DNA of 54,346 nt from the NCBI GenBank assembly GCA_015680685.1, contig MNCI01033651.1:496733-551078 (forward strand). Direction: 5' to 3'. Made by a program: the position numbers and the translations under genes. Source of the DNA: Gnetum montanum (Eukaryota; Streptophyta; Gnetopsida; Gnetales; Gnetaceae). The notes beneath the pieces are model-generated. The model searched no databases and was not told the DNA's origin. It was given only the letters and a program-made list of their open reading frames with translations. How positions within the stretch are numbered: the stretch's first letter is position 1; the number at the start of each line of letters is the position of its first letter. Shown here one piece after another: positions 43,835-54,346 of the stretch.

Positions 43835-46509
43835 CATATGAAACTAGTATTGGACATGCGTTAGTTATATTTCCTAACCATCCACATTTTGAAATTGAAT
43901 TTATGTACTTTTTATTAAGTGATAATGTTTTTATATTTGTTAAAGCCATCATGAGTTTGTCTCATGATGAGTCATTAAATAGTTTTAATGGAGTGAGCAT
44001 AAAGGAAGTTGACAAGTTAGTTTTCAAGAAATCCCAAAGCCTCAATATATCCTTTACTATCTATATTGGCAAAGTTCATGCTACACTAGTCTTTAAATAA
44101 TGTGGTATAAAAGGAAAAGTGAATAGAAGATTATGGGCTTCTCACCTTGATTGGGCAATATATATCAAGGTGATGTTATTAGCTACCCTTGGTACTAATG
44201 ATAGGAAACTATAAATAAGTCCAACTCCACATTTTTATTTTAGCTTTGGAATTGAAAAAAATCTAAATGTTCATAGTGAGTACTAATACCAACATTAATA
44301 CATTAAAACTAAGAGTGATGATAGAATTTAATTTATGTTTAGTCTTGTCATACTATTTATTGATGATTTGGTTATGATTTAATGTTCAGCCTATTTTGGC
44401 TATTTTAGATGTAGCAACTTTTCTGCATGACTTTATTATTTGGTGCTTAATTCCAAAATCCTTAGGGGAGTCTTATAGTTTATTTTCCTACTTAATTCAT
44501 GAACTAACATTTCCTTTTGTTTTTGCTTTCCAAGTAATACAGATTTTTGTGGTATTAAAATAGCTTGAAAAGTTAATGCTTAGACTAGATTTCTTGCACA
44601 TTTTCTATTAGAAATTTCGTTTGTTATTGCATGCATTTTCTAAATTTTAATGTTTAGCTAGTATTTTTTACTATTTAATATTCTTTAGTTAACAGTGTTT
44701 TCTGGACTTTGTGCTAGCCTGTTGTGATGCAAGCCTAATGTTTATTTTATTTATTTATTTGGAAGCATTGGTTTAGTAATTGATATTTTGATTTATGATT
44801 TTTATTCCAAAATTAATAACTCAATGCCTAAATGTATCAAATATAATTATAATTTTTTATTTTGCTATTATTAAATTTCTTTTTATTGGATCTTAGCTTG
44901 GACAATAAGGCATCGCATTATCATTACTTAGCAAACAAGTTAGGTTTTGTATGCAAGGATTATTGTTGCAATGTGAAAGCCCCTAGCCAACATTTTTGTT
45001 ATAATTTTGTGGAAATATAAATGTAGAAATATTATGTCCTTATATTGGAAAAATTTTACGCATTTTTCAATTTAAAAAAAATTGAGATTTGCAGCACATG
45101 TTGTAGATCCCATGCATTCCAACTTGAAAAGGCTAAAAATGCTCCAAATGCTATAAATGCCTTGTATTCCATCTTGTGGAAACCAAAAAATGCTCCACAA
45201 GCTACAAATTCCATCCAACTTGTGGGGGCTAAAATTACTCCACAGACTACAAACATTGACATTTTCATCTCACACATTGTGCATTCAACTTCACACGCTA
45301 TGCAACATGTGGAGGCAATGTGTGGGATTTGGACTTTAATTTCATCTAGAGCACATCTTAGTTCCACACACTGGGCAGTGTGTGGGAGCAATGTGTGGCA
45401 CTTAGGCTTTAAGCTCACATGCTACACTTTGATCCAGAAATAATTTGTAATGCTCCAAAACTATAACAAATGCTAGCACAATTGATTTTCAACTTATTTA
45501 TACCAAATTCATCATAGTTTTTAGGATCATTGGATCTTTTTGGTAAATAGACTTTTTGGCAAATCTTCTAGACATAGAGAGAAGAGCATTTTCTGGCAAA
45601 AAGAGAGATATTTTTTAGCCAAGAACAAAGGAATTATTCTAGATTTTTATGTCCTTTTATAGCCTTTGTAGTGCAGATCAAGTAGATAGAAAGGCGCAGT
45701 CAAGTGCAAAACATAACCTACCTCCTATACCAAATTTCAAAAGTCATTTCTACATTTTTGAATGTTTAAAGCCCACTAATCTTTACTCTCTAAACTTATT
45801 TTTGTTCATGCTACTTTACAATATTTTAATACAAATTTTTAGAGTTATTTCAACCATATTTTCTACACATTTTATGCATATTGCTCCATTCTAGGTCAAA
45901 TATTTTTAAGTTCCTAAGCAATTGACAAGATTATTTAGGATGCTCTAGATCCTTTTTGAGGCCTATGGATCTATGAGTTAAACTATTCTACATGGGATCT
46001 TTCAGTTTTCTAGCACTGAAATTTTCTATCATTACAATTTCTAACACTAGAAGGAGGAGCTCCACCTAACTTCTTCATCCAAAACCCATTTTCTGATTTT
46101 CCATCTATTTTTGCCTTTACTTGTTAGTTTGTTTGACAAAGAAAAACTTCATTTTGGGTGTCCCAAAACCATAGCATGTGGCCTTGTAGTTATTTTTGTT
46201 CCCGAAAAATTTTATTACTATGTTCAATAGTTGCAGTGTTCAACGCAACCCTTGTTCTCTACACTTTGCATTTGAAAAATAATTTTTTTCCAATTGCAAT
46301 GCATAGTGCTACCACATTCCCTTGCACTGCTTTGCAACTGCAATGCACAATGTTGTCTCTATTTTCTCTATTTGTACTTTGTAATTTTTTGGCCTTTTTC
46401 TTTTATATCCTATAGCCTGTTTACATTTTTTGGGTTCACATATATTAGAAAATTTTAACAAAAAATTTAACAAAAACATTTACTTTTATAGTTACAGTGT
46501 ATTTAAAGT

Positions 46510-46920
46510 CTATCCCTTTCACATTCAACAACTCCATAAGCTGTAGCTTCATAGGCTAGAATCCTCTCATATGCTACAGCTCCATAAGTTGTAGCTTCAT
46601 AGGTTATAACCCTCTTATATGCTACAGCTCCATAAGCTATAGCTTCGTATAATAAACCCTTCATAGGCTATAGCTTCACAAGCTATAGGCTATAACCTCT
46701 CCATACACTATAGCTCCACAAGCTATAGCTTCATAGGCTATAGCTCCATAATTCATAAGCTATAACCTTAATATGCTATAGTTCCACAAGATATAGCCTC
46801 ACACGCTACAATCTCCCACACATTGTAAGTCCCACATGTTCTAAGTCTTACATGTTACAACCTCACATGCTATGAGTCTTACATGTTGTGAGTTTGTAGC
46901 TTGTGTAAAACATTAAAAAT
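46510..46920. repeat. Minisatellite, 48-bp units with CTATAGCTCCATAAG core
   Basis: About eight diverged units alternate TAGCTTCATAGGCTATA and GCTACAGCTCCATAAG, so each 48-bp unit is itself built from shorter, partly palindromic words (AGCTATAGCT). It lies just upstream of the Tat gag region at 47011, where an LTR U3 would be expected. Confidence 0.75.
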
Positions 46921-47010
46921 CACATAAGCCTCTATCACCTTCACCAATTAATTATTCTACTATGTTGTATGCCTCTTGTCTCTACCATTCTACCACATAA
47001 CATCGTTTCC

Positions 47011-47237
47011 ATGGCCATTAACTAGGAATTTGCTTACATATATGACCCTAAGGACCCAGCCATAGTGAAGTGTAGGGAGTTCCTCAAGTGGTTAGGACTT
47101 AGTTTGGTGCATGTAAACAGTGAAGAAAAATACTATAACTTCATATGCATGAAAATCTAAGTAGGTTTACGCATTCCACAAAAGAAGTTTGACTCTAAGC
47201 ATCACTATGAATTGACCTATAAGAATGGGAAAGAATG
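47011..47237 (+). pseudogene. Possible ORF1-like fragment upstream of G3 gag
   Basis: From ATG at 47011 the frame reads FAYIYDPKDPAIVKCREFL, then KWLGLSLVHVNSEEKYYNF and HHYELTYKNGKE to a TGA, with two C-to-T type stops. I recognise no domain. Ogre elements carry an extra ORF before gag, which would fit this place, but the link rests on position only. Confidence 0.25.
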
Positions 47238-47300
47238 ATCCCTTCACCATACAACCATATTAAATTATCCAAATTTTACATGTACTTGTTAGCGTAAATA

Positions 47301-49700
47301 ATGAGTGTGGATCAGGATGGTAAAATGAGTGAAAAGGCTAGTTTAGTATCCCACCCAAAGGATCAAGATGGATTTGAAGCTAAGTACAAGCCAGATACAT
47401 TAGTAAAGGACCTTTTCCAATTATCTATCCTAGATATGAACATGTTCAACTCTACACCTCCTATTTTAGTAGTAAACCAAACTCTCCCCATGACCTCCAT
47501 AACCTCAAGCTCTCAACCTACTTCCTGATTCACTTTACCATTTACCCTAGCACCCTTCACTACTGTGCCTTAACCCCCATTGGTAATTCTATCCATGCCC
47601 TAATCTTTTATAGTTTTGGCTAGTCCTCCTAGAATGCAAATTCCACCTATATCACTCCTCTTTCCCTCATGTCCTAATACAAACATCATTTTCCATGTTT
47701 AATCCTCCCACAACAATAGTTACATGACCTTTCTAGTCTATATTGTTGCTTGTTCCACAACCACCAACCATCCAACAATCATAAGTGTAGCACTCAAAAT
47801 CTTTGCAAGGCTTGAATCAAGTCTTTTAATTAATCCAAGACCTTACTATGAAGCTGCAAAAACTCAAGGCTAGTACAACTCAAATGATAAAGGTTATAGA
47901 CTTCGACCAAGATGATCCCATCAGCCCTACTGTTTCTCAAATCACATTAATAGTAGGCATGTCCATTCCAAACTTCACTAAATATAAGGATGAAGAATAT
48001 TTTAATGCACAACTTGTTACCTTTCATTCTGAGTATCTATTATTGTAAGCATGGCCTCATATGATATTGCAAATTTTCCCTATGTCCCTAAAAGAAAAGG
48101 CTTTAGACTAGTACCAAACCTTACCTAGAGGTTCTATTATCTCCCTTGAAGACCTAATAGACCAATTTTTCAACCACTTCAAATACAATCTAAAGCCTAA
48201 TGCAACATTGGATCCCCAAGCCCATGCAACATAATGCTCAACGAGATCCCCAAGTCCATCTCTAAGATCCACCTCTTGGCCATCTTTAAGAGGCAATTAA
48301 TGACTTGATCAAGCCAAAGCTTTATTATTTAGAACCTTAATCACTAAGCCAAGCCTTTTCACAAATCAAGAACATAAAAGAGGTTGTGAAGGCTAGCAAT
48401 AATCTAGCCTACGTCTACAAGAACCAGCACATTAGAAGGAACAAGGATAAGACCAAAAAATAACAAACAACCATGGCCACAGTATCTAAGGATATGAAAC
48501 AAGTGAATGGCAAACTTTGCCTCAACAAAAAACATCTTTTGACCCATCTCAATCATTTACATCATATACTCTCAGCTAGCTAAGACCAAACTTCCAGTGC
48601 AATGATAAATCCAAATAAACAAAGTTGCCCATGAAGCCCTCTTAGCTCCTAGAATAGTTTCTTAGAGGTAACTAAATTCAACATAATCAATTATCTGAGG
48701 AATTTCACAAAAGGCATGATCATCTTTATGAGATAGCTAAGGACCTAAGGATAGTAACCAAAGATGATCCAAAGGTTCCAAAGTACTTTTGGCTTGACAG
48801 GATCTACCATTATCACTAACTAGCTGCTCATGACACCAATTTTTTCATAGCCCTTCAAGATAATCTCAAGAAGATGATCAAACATGAAGATTTAGTGTTG
48901 AATGAGTCTAACTCTCCAAACTTCAACAACAACTCTTACACCATCATCTTGTTTACAGCAACCAAACAGTGTAGTCCTTTTAGAGAATCGTTTATCATCA
49001 GGATACCATCTCGAACCCAAAACCTAAAGCTTAGAGAATCCTTTTTTATATGAGTACCACCACTTTAGCTCCCCATGAAGCCTTTTGTGATACGTGTTCC
49101 CCCTTCAATGGCATCAACATCACAATCCAAGCAATATGATACCAACCCTTCTAAGGCTAAGAAATCTTACGTATCAGGATTCCTCCACCTTTAACAAGAA
49201 AAATGATAATAACCCATGACCAAGGCTTGCCTATTATGGATAATAACTCAAAAATTAACAAGAAATGATCACCACAATAGCAATGAAAATAACTTCTCAC
49301 AAAACCAACAACTAAACCTACTAAAGGTAGCCAACAACAAAAGGCTTGGAAACAAGTTGTTCCACCAAGGCTTATACCAAGATTAGCTCCATCTATGAAT
49401 AAGGGATCCAACCCACATATGTTGAAATCTCAGCCAAAACATCTAGGAAGAATAGAAGAAATTAAGACCACCAAGGCTAAAAGATCATACACCAAGGAAA
49501 TGAATTTCCTCATAATAATGGAATAAGCTAAACGATCCTTGAAATAAAGCAACACATGATTGAACCTATATGACCTATTCATGACTTCTTCTACCCTTAG
49601 GGATGCACTAGCTTAAATGTTGACCTCTCTTCCTTTGATCAGAGACATGCTTGCCAACAAAGAATCCATTCACTCTATCATTAAGCAAGCCTCACTCATG
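47301..49700 (+). pseudogene. gag: G3 gag polyprotein remnant
   Basis: The N-terminal frame 47301-47528 starts MSVDQDGKMSEKASLVSHP and is acidic. The core at 47848-48220 has IPNFTKYKDEEYFNAQLVTFH, AWPHMILQIFPMSL and LPRGSIISLEDLIDQF, aligned with G1 2870-3120. After 48760 comes YFWLDRIYHYH and AAHDTNFFIALQDNLKKMI, the degenerate zinc-type region before protease. Stops and frame changes are frequent. The linker up to 49700 is basic. Confidence 0.7.
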
Positions 49701-49739
49701 GAAGACAAGCATCACCCCACACTCATCTTTCATGATAGT

Positions 49740-50220
49740 CAAGTAAATATTGACTCATGAAATGGGGAAGTACTATCTACTCCTCTCCTCATTACCATAC
49801 ATGTTAGCAAGTATACAGTTAATTGTGTCCATGTAGATGATAGGGTAGCAACTAATATGGTACCATTTACCATTGCTGAGAAACTAGGCTTAACTAAAAA
49901 CATCCAAGAAACCTCTACCTCTTCACTTAAGTCATTCAACAAATCACAAGTAGTGGTTCAAGGTTCTATCTTCTTAGATTTTGTAGCCAAGGAATAGTTT
50001 CCCACATTTGCCAACTTCCTAGTGGTTAAAGAAACACCTAGTTTTAACTTGATCCTAGAAAGATCATGGTTGGCTAAGCTTCAGGCAGTCTCATCTCCTA
50101 GACATCAAGAGATTCACTTACCATATGAAGGTGGTAAAATCATGATTCACAGGGAAAACATGTTTTTCCCATCAGTGAATAATGTCAACAGTGATTGAGG
50201 TTTAGAGGTGGAGTTTCAAG
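49740..50220 (+). pseudogene. G3 protease
   Basis: VHVDDRVATNMVPFTIAEKL covers the catalytic loop and FNLILERSWLAKLQAVSSP the later strand, then EIHLPYEGG. As in G1, the motif is D-D-R and not D-T/S-G, and the Gly of ILG reads Glu here. One TAG at about 49996. The shared loop in two diverged copies argues that the change predates this decay. Confidence 0.7.
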
Positions 50221-50539
50221 ATGAAACTTTCAACACATAGGTTGGGGTCAAAAATAACATTGATAATAATAACAATAAGAACATCTCCAATACTAAAATA
50301 CTAAACTACCAATGAGAATGCCTGCTGATTACTATATTAAATGAGAAGCATGATGAATGTAAGACCATGCAAAAGAAGCTCCTTAATCTATCAAAGATCA
50401 AACGATAATTCTATAATGGATATCCTATTCTTTATTTTGTTAATGATCATTTATTTACTTTCATAGCTTTAAACCATGTTTCAATGTTCATTTCATTCCT
50501 ATATTTTCTTTTAATATTATCTCACCTTTGCTAGAAAAT

Positions 50540-50611
50540 TAACATGACCTACCAAGGCCTAAAATAAGCAACACAATGACTTGCCAGGGCCTAAAACTAG
50601 TGAAGCCATGG
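50540..50611 (+). repeat. CCTAAAACTAG array after G3 protease
   Basis: Two units (CCAAGGCCTAAAATAAGC, CCAGGGCCTAAAACTAGT) match the G1 arrays at 5600-5775 and 21290-21480. The array is interrupted by the N2 LTR at 50612. Confidence 0.6.
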
Positions 50612-51560
50612 TGATGACTGGCGAGGTACCCCTACACTCAACCATACGAAACGAGCGTAGCATGTGCAATCTGGTCGAACTCCACAAACTAAATGCCTAA
50701 ACACCCCATGGAACACTTGGGGTTAATCATTCGTTGTCTTCCCAGACTTACTTGTTGTTGTTCCTGTGTATGGTTAAGTAAGTCCGAGGTATATGATTTT
50801 TTGGTCTTTTCTGGTTTTATGTCTTCTACGCTAAGAGCAAAGGGTTGAGAAACTAACTATCTCTAACTAATGTCCTAAGTCTAAATTAACTAGCATCAGC
50901 ATCCATTCCCACTTACTGTACACACCCTAAACTATGCAACTGTGGCTACCAAACGCTAATCGTTACTGGGATCACCACACGTAACACATGTGCTCGAAGT
51001 GGTCGTACTGAGGCACCTAACTAGCCTAAGCGTGATGAGCAGCCGATTTCTTAACTAGCCGTACACACCCGTAGATGCTCGTAATCAAGTCATACTCATC
51101 CCGCGTTCTAGGAGACAAGGGTGAGAGAATCTAATCGCGATGAGTAGCCGATTCCTTGGTTAGCTGTACACATTCGTCAATGCTCGTAACCAAGTCGTAC
51201 TCATGTCGCATTACTAGGAAAATAGTAAATAACATTAAATAAACCTATCCATGTACTGCAAGGTTTATCCACAAAGCTCGTCTTTATTGCCATACACAAC
51301 TTGCGTTCAGGTACAAAGCTGCTCGAATAAAGAACTGTTCACTTGGGAGACTCCTACTGCGGGCACATTGAAAATATTCTATCTCTAGGGTGATCAATTT
51401 GCCAGAGCTTCGCTACTTCTAGCCTATGATGGGAAATGAGGGGAGTGCCACCTCTTATTTATAGATTTGGCAGCGGACCGCGATATCACGTACGCGATAT
51501 CGCGACGGCCACGATATCACGTATGCGATATCGCGGCTCATGTGATATCACATCTCATCA
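50612..51560 (-). repeat. 3' LTR of N2 (949 bp)
   Basis: Starts TGATGA at 51560 and ends TCATCA at 50612 on the minus strand. TATAAATA at 51463-51456, AATAAA at 51288-51283, TTTATTCGAGCAGC near 51330, and the family U5 end. The sequence beyond 50612 is not a primer site, so it is the 3' LTR. Confidence 0.85.
51479..51552. promoter_or_regulatory. Two tandem CpG-rich palindromes plus a short one in N2 U3
   Basis: Units at 51479-51504 and 51510-51535 each read about CGATATCACGTACGCGATAT and are near-palindromic with TACGTA-like centres. TGTGATATCACA at 51541-51552 is a further perfect palindrome. They lie between the LTR start and the TATA box, the same slot as in A and N1. Confidence 0.65.
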
Positions 51561-51567
51561 TACCCCC
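51561..51567 (-). promoter_or_regulatory. Polypurine tract of N2
   Basis: GGGGGTA on the minus strand abuts the LTR start, with CTCGAGGACGAG and the GTCATG block just upstream. Confidence 0.65.
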
Positions 51568-53439
51568 ATGACTAAATGAAAACTCGTCCTCGAGTTCCTT
51601 ACAATAATATCAGGTAGGTATGAAATTATTGAGGGAAATGAAACTAATGGGATGACATGTGAACAGATCATTATTACAAGACTTGACAAAAATGGTGTTC
51701 ATGAAAACAAGGGTGAACACCTTATTACAATGACATTGGGCCTTTGTTGGCAACTGAGAGAAAGAGAGAAAAAGAAGTGTTGCTACTGCCAACGCCAAGA
51801 TTGCGCCTTCATTGTCCATCCATAAGCGTGCCATCAATCTTGCTCCTTGCATAGCTGCTTCAACGCTTCTCCATTCCAAGTGTTTGCTTTAGCTCCAGAT
51901 CCAATCCATTGTTTATTTAATCACCATCTGCACACACAACACAACCATATATTAGCAAGGGTAATTGAATCATCGTGTAATTAATACCTTGCTTCGGTGT
52001 AAACTCATTGGCCAGGTTGTGGTATGGCTGATATAGATCTGGGAATATGTGACTAATGACTACCGAAGGTGTAGGGGTTAGGAAGAAAATCAAAAATTTC
52101 GGGGCTAGGAAAAAATCAAAAAAATCAGGCCCTGTACCCCCATGACTAATCGCGAACCTTCGGTAGCGTTAGAATGGAGAAAGAAAAGGAGTGAGAAAGA
52201 TAGATAAAAAGAGACAACTATGGCATCGATGAAATGGATGTCAAGACGGTAATGAACAAAATAAAATTAATTGCAAAATGTTAAGGAAAAGAGTTTAACT
52301 GAGGCTCCAAATAGGAATGTCAGTGGGTCCTTCCCAAAGCAGGCTCATGCCCTTAATGCCCTAAAAACCCCACATTCATAGAGTCCGTAGGCCCTGGGAA
52401 TGTCATATGGAACAAGAGTTAAAGTCTTAACCGTAAGCATTTACCAAAAAGAAAACAATGCATCAACCAAAATATATACACTAATGATACAACCGGCAAT
52501 GAGGTGAACAATGGAAAGAAGGATGGAGAGAAGAGAAATGGAATAGAATCCCAAGAACAAGATGGTGTACAGCCCCTTGTATGTTTCATGGTTAATGTGA
52601 CTTGGCAAGTCTCATTCCAACTCCGACCTCAAACCAACCACATCCAATGACTTCACATCAATGCATTTGGTTAAACCATCCACTTGGGCAACAAGAACAT
52701 ACGCTCCAAGAGTTACCACCATTTCGACGAAACAAAGGAGAGAATGGGAAGCGAGAAGGGCCTTAGTTAGAGGGAACACTTTTGGTTCCATAACCAGTGC
52801 TTGTAGCCCACGTTTATTCGTCTAAGGGGTGTGCTTTGAATTCTCACTTGGGGTTTTTTTTTTGTTTTGTGTTTTTACACATGAGAACCACACCATGCAA
52901 AGACTTCTTATTTTTATTATCCCAGCTTCCAATAATTGGGTAACATCAGAACGGCAAGAAGACTCAAGAAGAAACATTCAAGCACCCAAGAGAATGACCA
53001 ACACAAAAGCATTAAGTTCCTTTGAAGTCACACCCTTTTCAATCCATGAGTCCTTCCTTAGTTTGAGAAATCCCCAGTCACCGATTCGTTAAAGNTATGA
53101 AAACAGTTCATACCATCATGAAGAATGCTTATTATGGGACGTACAGGGTGGAGCACACACACACACACACACACACAAAAATTGAAAAAGTATAATGATG
53201 TTGTAAAAAAAAACTAGAAAAGTTAAAGAAATTTGTAAAACAAAAATTAGAAAAGTTAAATAACTTTGTAAAAAAAAATTGGAAAAGTTAAAAAAATTTG
53301 TAAAAAAAAAACGTTGTAAAACAAAAACGTGTAAAACAAAAATCAAAAAAGAACTGAGGGCCCCATATGATCAGCATAGGTGGCCATCTCCCCCATGACT
53401 GAGTTGTAAGGGAGAGATCCGAAATAATGAGCGTCTATT
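51568..53439 (-). other. N2 3' non-coding region
   Basis: About 1.9 kb with no credible frame. It shares blocks with the same region in N1 (for example GTGGGTCCTTCCCAAAGCAGG near 52326). The gag-proximal end is marked by an A-rich, imperfect tandem stretch (53200-53345) and a (CA)n run (53154-53177). Confidence 0.55.
53154..53345. repeat. (CA)n run and A-rich tandem repeat
   Basis: About 12 CA units, then four diverged units of about 35-40 bp with AGAAAAGTTAAA and TTTGTAAAA. N1 has an A-rich tract at the same place after its gag. Confidence 0.8.
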
Positions 53440-54346
53440 TCAATTTCTAAGAAGTGCCCAACTTCTCCCAATTGATGATCTTAGATTAAGGGTTGGAAGT
53501 TGGCGACGCTCATATTTCAATGTGTCTATGCCTTCGTTGTTGGCATGGGTTTCCTTAGTTCGTTCCATGCACATTTTCCTGCTCCTTTGAGCGGTCAACC
53601 ACGGGGTGTCTACTTCTTTTTGTGTGGTTGCTACATACAGGAATCTTTGTTTCAAAGTTTCATGGGCACACCTGTTACATGGAGGCATTTCCTCCATGTC
53701 ATCACCCGACGAATCACTGTATGTGATGCATGGAACTTTCCTCTTCTCGATCTTCCCACATATGTTGATCTTGGAAATTTCCAAGGAAATATCATGGATT
53801 CTAAGGCATGCATCTACTATGCTAAGCCATGTCCTTCCCATTATAATTGGGAAGTCCCCTTCGTTGTTGTTCACTTCAATCACTAGAAAATCAGCTGGGT
53901 AAGACCAACCACACACAGTGGTAATGACATCCTCCACCAATCCCAAGGGAATGGTGATGGACTGGTTTGCCAGCTCTAGTTGAATGTTGCTCTTCTTGAA
54001 TTGGGGCAGGTTGTAGGCGTGATACATCTCTCGTGAAATTAAGTTGACTCCAGAACCTGAGTCAAGAAGAGCCCTGTGTGATTCATTTCCAGTGATCTGC
54101 AAATAGATTAAGGGACTCCCAAGATCAGTTAGTTATCTGGGAAGGTGGTCTACCTTGATCCATTTGGTTACAGTATGCGTTAACATAACCGTATGCGTTA
54201 CGCTCTGTTGAATTGAAGGGTGCTCTGAAGTGTTAGATGGTGGAGGAGTGTACATGGCTTCAACCACTTGTTGTTGCGAGAGTTTATCTGGGCTTTTGGT
54301 TCTGAAGTAAGGTCTTCTCTTTTTACAGTTGTCAGAACCAGCAGCA
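53440..54346 (-). CDS. N2 gag tail and protease (partial, nearly open)
   Basis: Open from 54102 to 53440 (220 codons) and, across one TAA near 54137, open in the same frame to the window edge. The upstream part (PPPSNTSEHPSIQQSV, TKWIKVDHLPR) is gag tail and linker. The retropepsin domain has HRALLDSGSGVNLIS (catalytic Asp-Ser-Gly intact), IPLGLVEDV, PADFLVIEV and FPIIMGRTWL. Then comes KIEKRKVPCITYSD as in G2 and a short tail ending LRN. It stops before any RT sequence. This is the best preserved coding stretch in the window. In a gag-protease element the enzyme would mature its own Gag, while RT and integrase come in trans. Confidence 0.85.

Larger units (their letters stand above)
41874..46509. 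other. AT-rich, gene-poor stretch
   Basis: About 4.6 kb with no domain I can recognise. The longest frames (43789-44100, 45045-45443) lack motifs; the second overlaps a repeat-like stretch with GCTCCACAAGCTAC. Small direct repeats are listed separately. Probably old, unrecognisable transposon or intergenic DNA. Confidence 0.5.
47011..50611 (+). mobile_element. G3: second Tat-type copy, gag-protease part
   Basis: Plus-strand remnant with the same block order as G1 2150-5460: gag, linker, protease, then the CCTTAAACTAGC-type array. It is cut at 50611 by the N2 LTR, so RT and beyond are not in the window. The 5' limit is uncertain. Confidence 0.7.
50612..54346 (-). mobile_element. N2: non-autonomous gag-protease LTR element (3' part)
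   Basis: A minus-strand element running from beyond the right window edge to 50612. It shows gag tail and protease (54346-53440), an A-rich tract, about 1.9 kb non-coding, a polypurine tract and a 3' LTR. No RT, RNase H or integrase lies between protease and LTR. It is inserted in the G3 array. It belongs with A and N1 by its LTR. The single N at 53095 marks a small assembly uncertainty. Confidence 0.8.

Noticed and set aside
53500-53902. Plus-strand frames of 98-128 codons
   Set aside because: Both are antisense shadows of the N2 protease frame, which has an intact catalytic motif.

Overview
This window looks like nuclear DNA of a large-genome seed plant. I cannot resolve the species, though decay this heavy suits a gymnosperm or a large-genome angiosperm. 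There is no prokaryotic gene organisation, no rRNA or tRNA gene and no convincing intact host gene. Almost everything recognisable is Ty3/gypsy LTR-retrotransposon material. Most reading frames carry stops of the kind C-to-T change creates (CAG to TAG, CAA to TAA, CGA to TGA), as expected for methylated old repeats.

Layout. 1-1525 is the 3' end of a plus-strand element (element A) with its LTR. About 1526-24930 is a long plus-strand Tat/Ogre-type element (G1): gag, protease, a very long spacer ending in a splice acceptor at 11330, then RT, RNase H, a second archaeal-type RNase H, integrase, a tandem array and a probable 3' LTR. The PR-RT spacer holds an antisense gene with 11 exons (5981-10729). 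Its modelled splice sites are all GT-AG, it has a TATA-like box, and it encodes an FCP1-like (HAD-family phosphatase) domain. This is the most unusual thing in the window. The G1 reverse transcriptase is split by a nested minus-strand, gag-only element (N1, 11840-18279) with a recognisable 5-bp target duplication. The N1 5' end contains what looks like a 450-bp contig placed in the wrong orientation between two single-N joins.

24942-29295 is a 5'-truncated plus-strand gypsy copy (G2) with gag tail, protease, RT, RNase H and integrase. 29296-31849 has no recognisable gene. 31850-38408 is a minus-strand chromovirus-like element (G4) with two related LTRs, an initiator-Met primer site, CCHC gag, pol and a chromodomain-like tail. 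38409-40319 holds an acidic minus-strand reading frame with one stop and a coiled-coil fragment, probably from a related element sharing the G4 LTR. A 774-N gap follows (40320-41093), then a two-exon decayed gene (41095-41873) and about 4.6 kb of AT-rich, gene-poor DNA with small tandem repeats. 46510-46920 is a 48-bp minisatellite. 47011-50611 is a second Tat gag-protease copy (G3), broken by a minus-strand element (N2, 50612 to the window end) of the same LTR family as A and N1, with an almost open gag-protease frame.

How the parts relate. A, N1 and N2 share LTRs of about 0.85-0.95 kb with TGATGA/TCATCA ends and CpG-rich palindromes beside the TATA box. One primer site matching tRNA-Asp is visible, in N1. 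Where the interior is visible they carry gag with or without protease but no RT or integrase, so they would need enzymes in trans. G2, whose protease matches that of N2, is the natural candidate relative of the donor.
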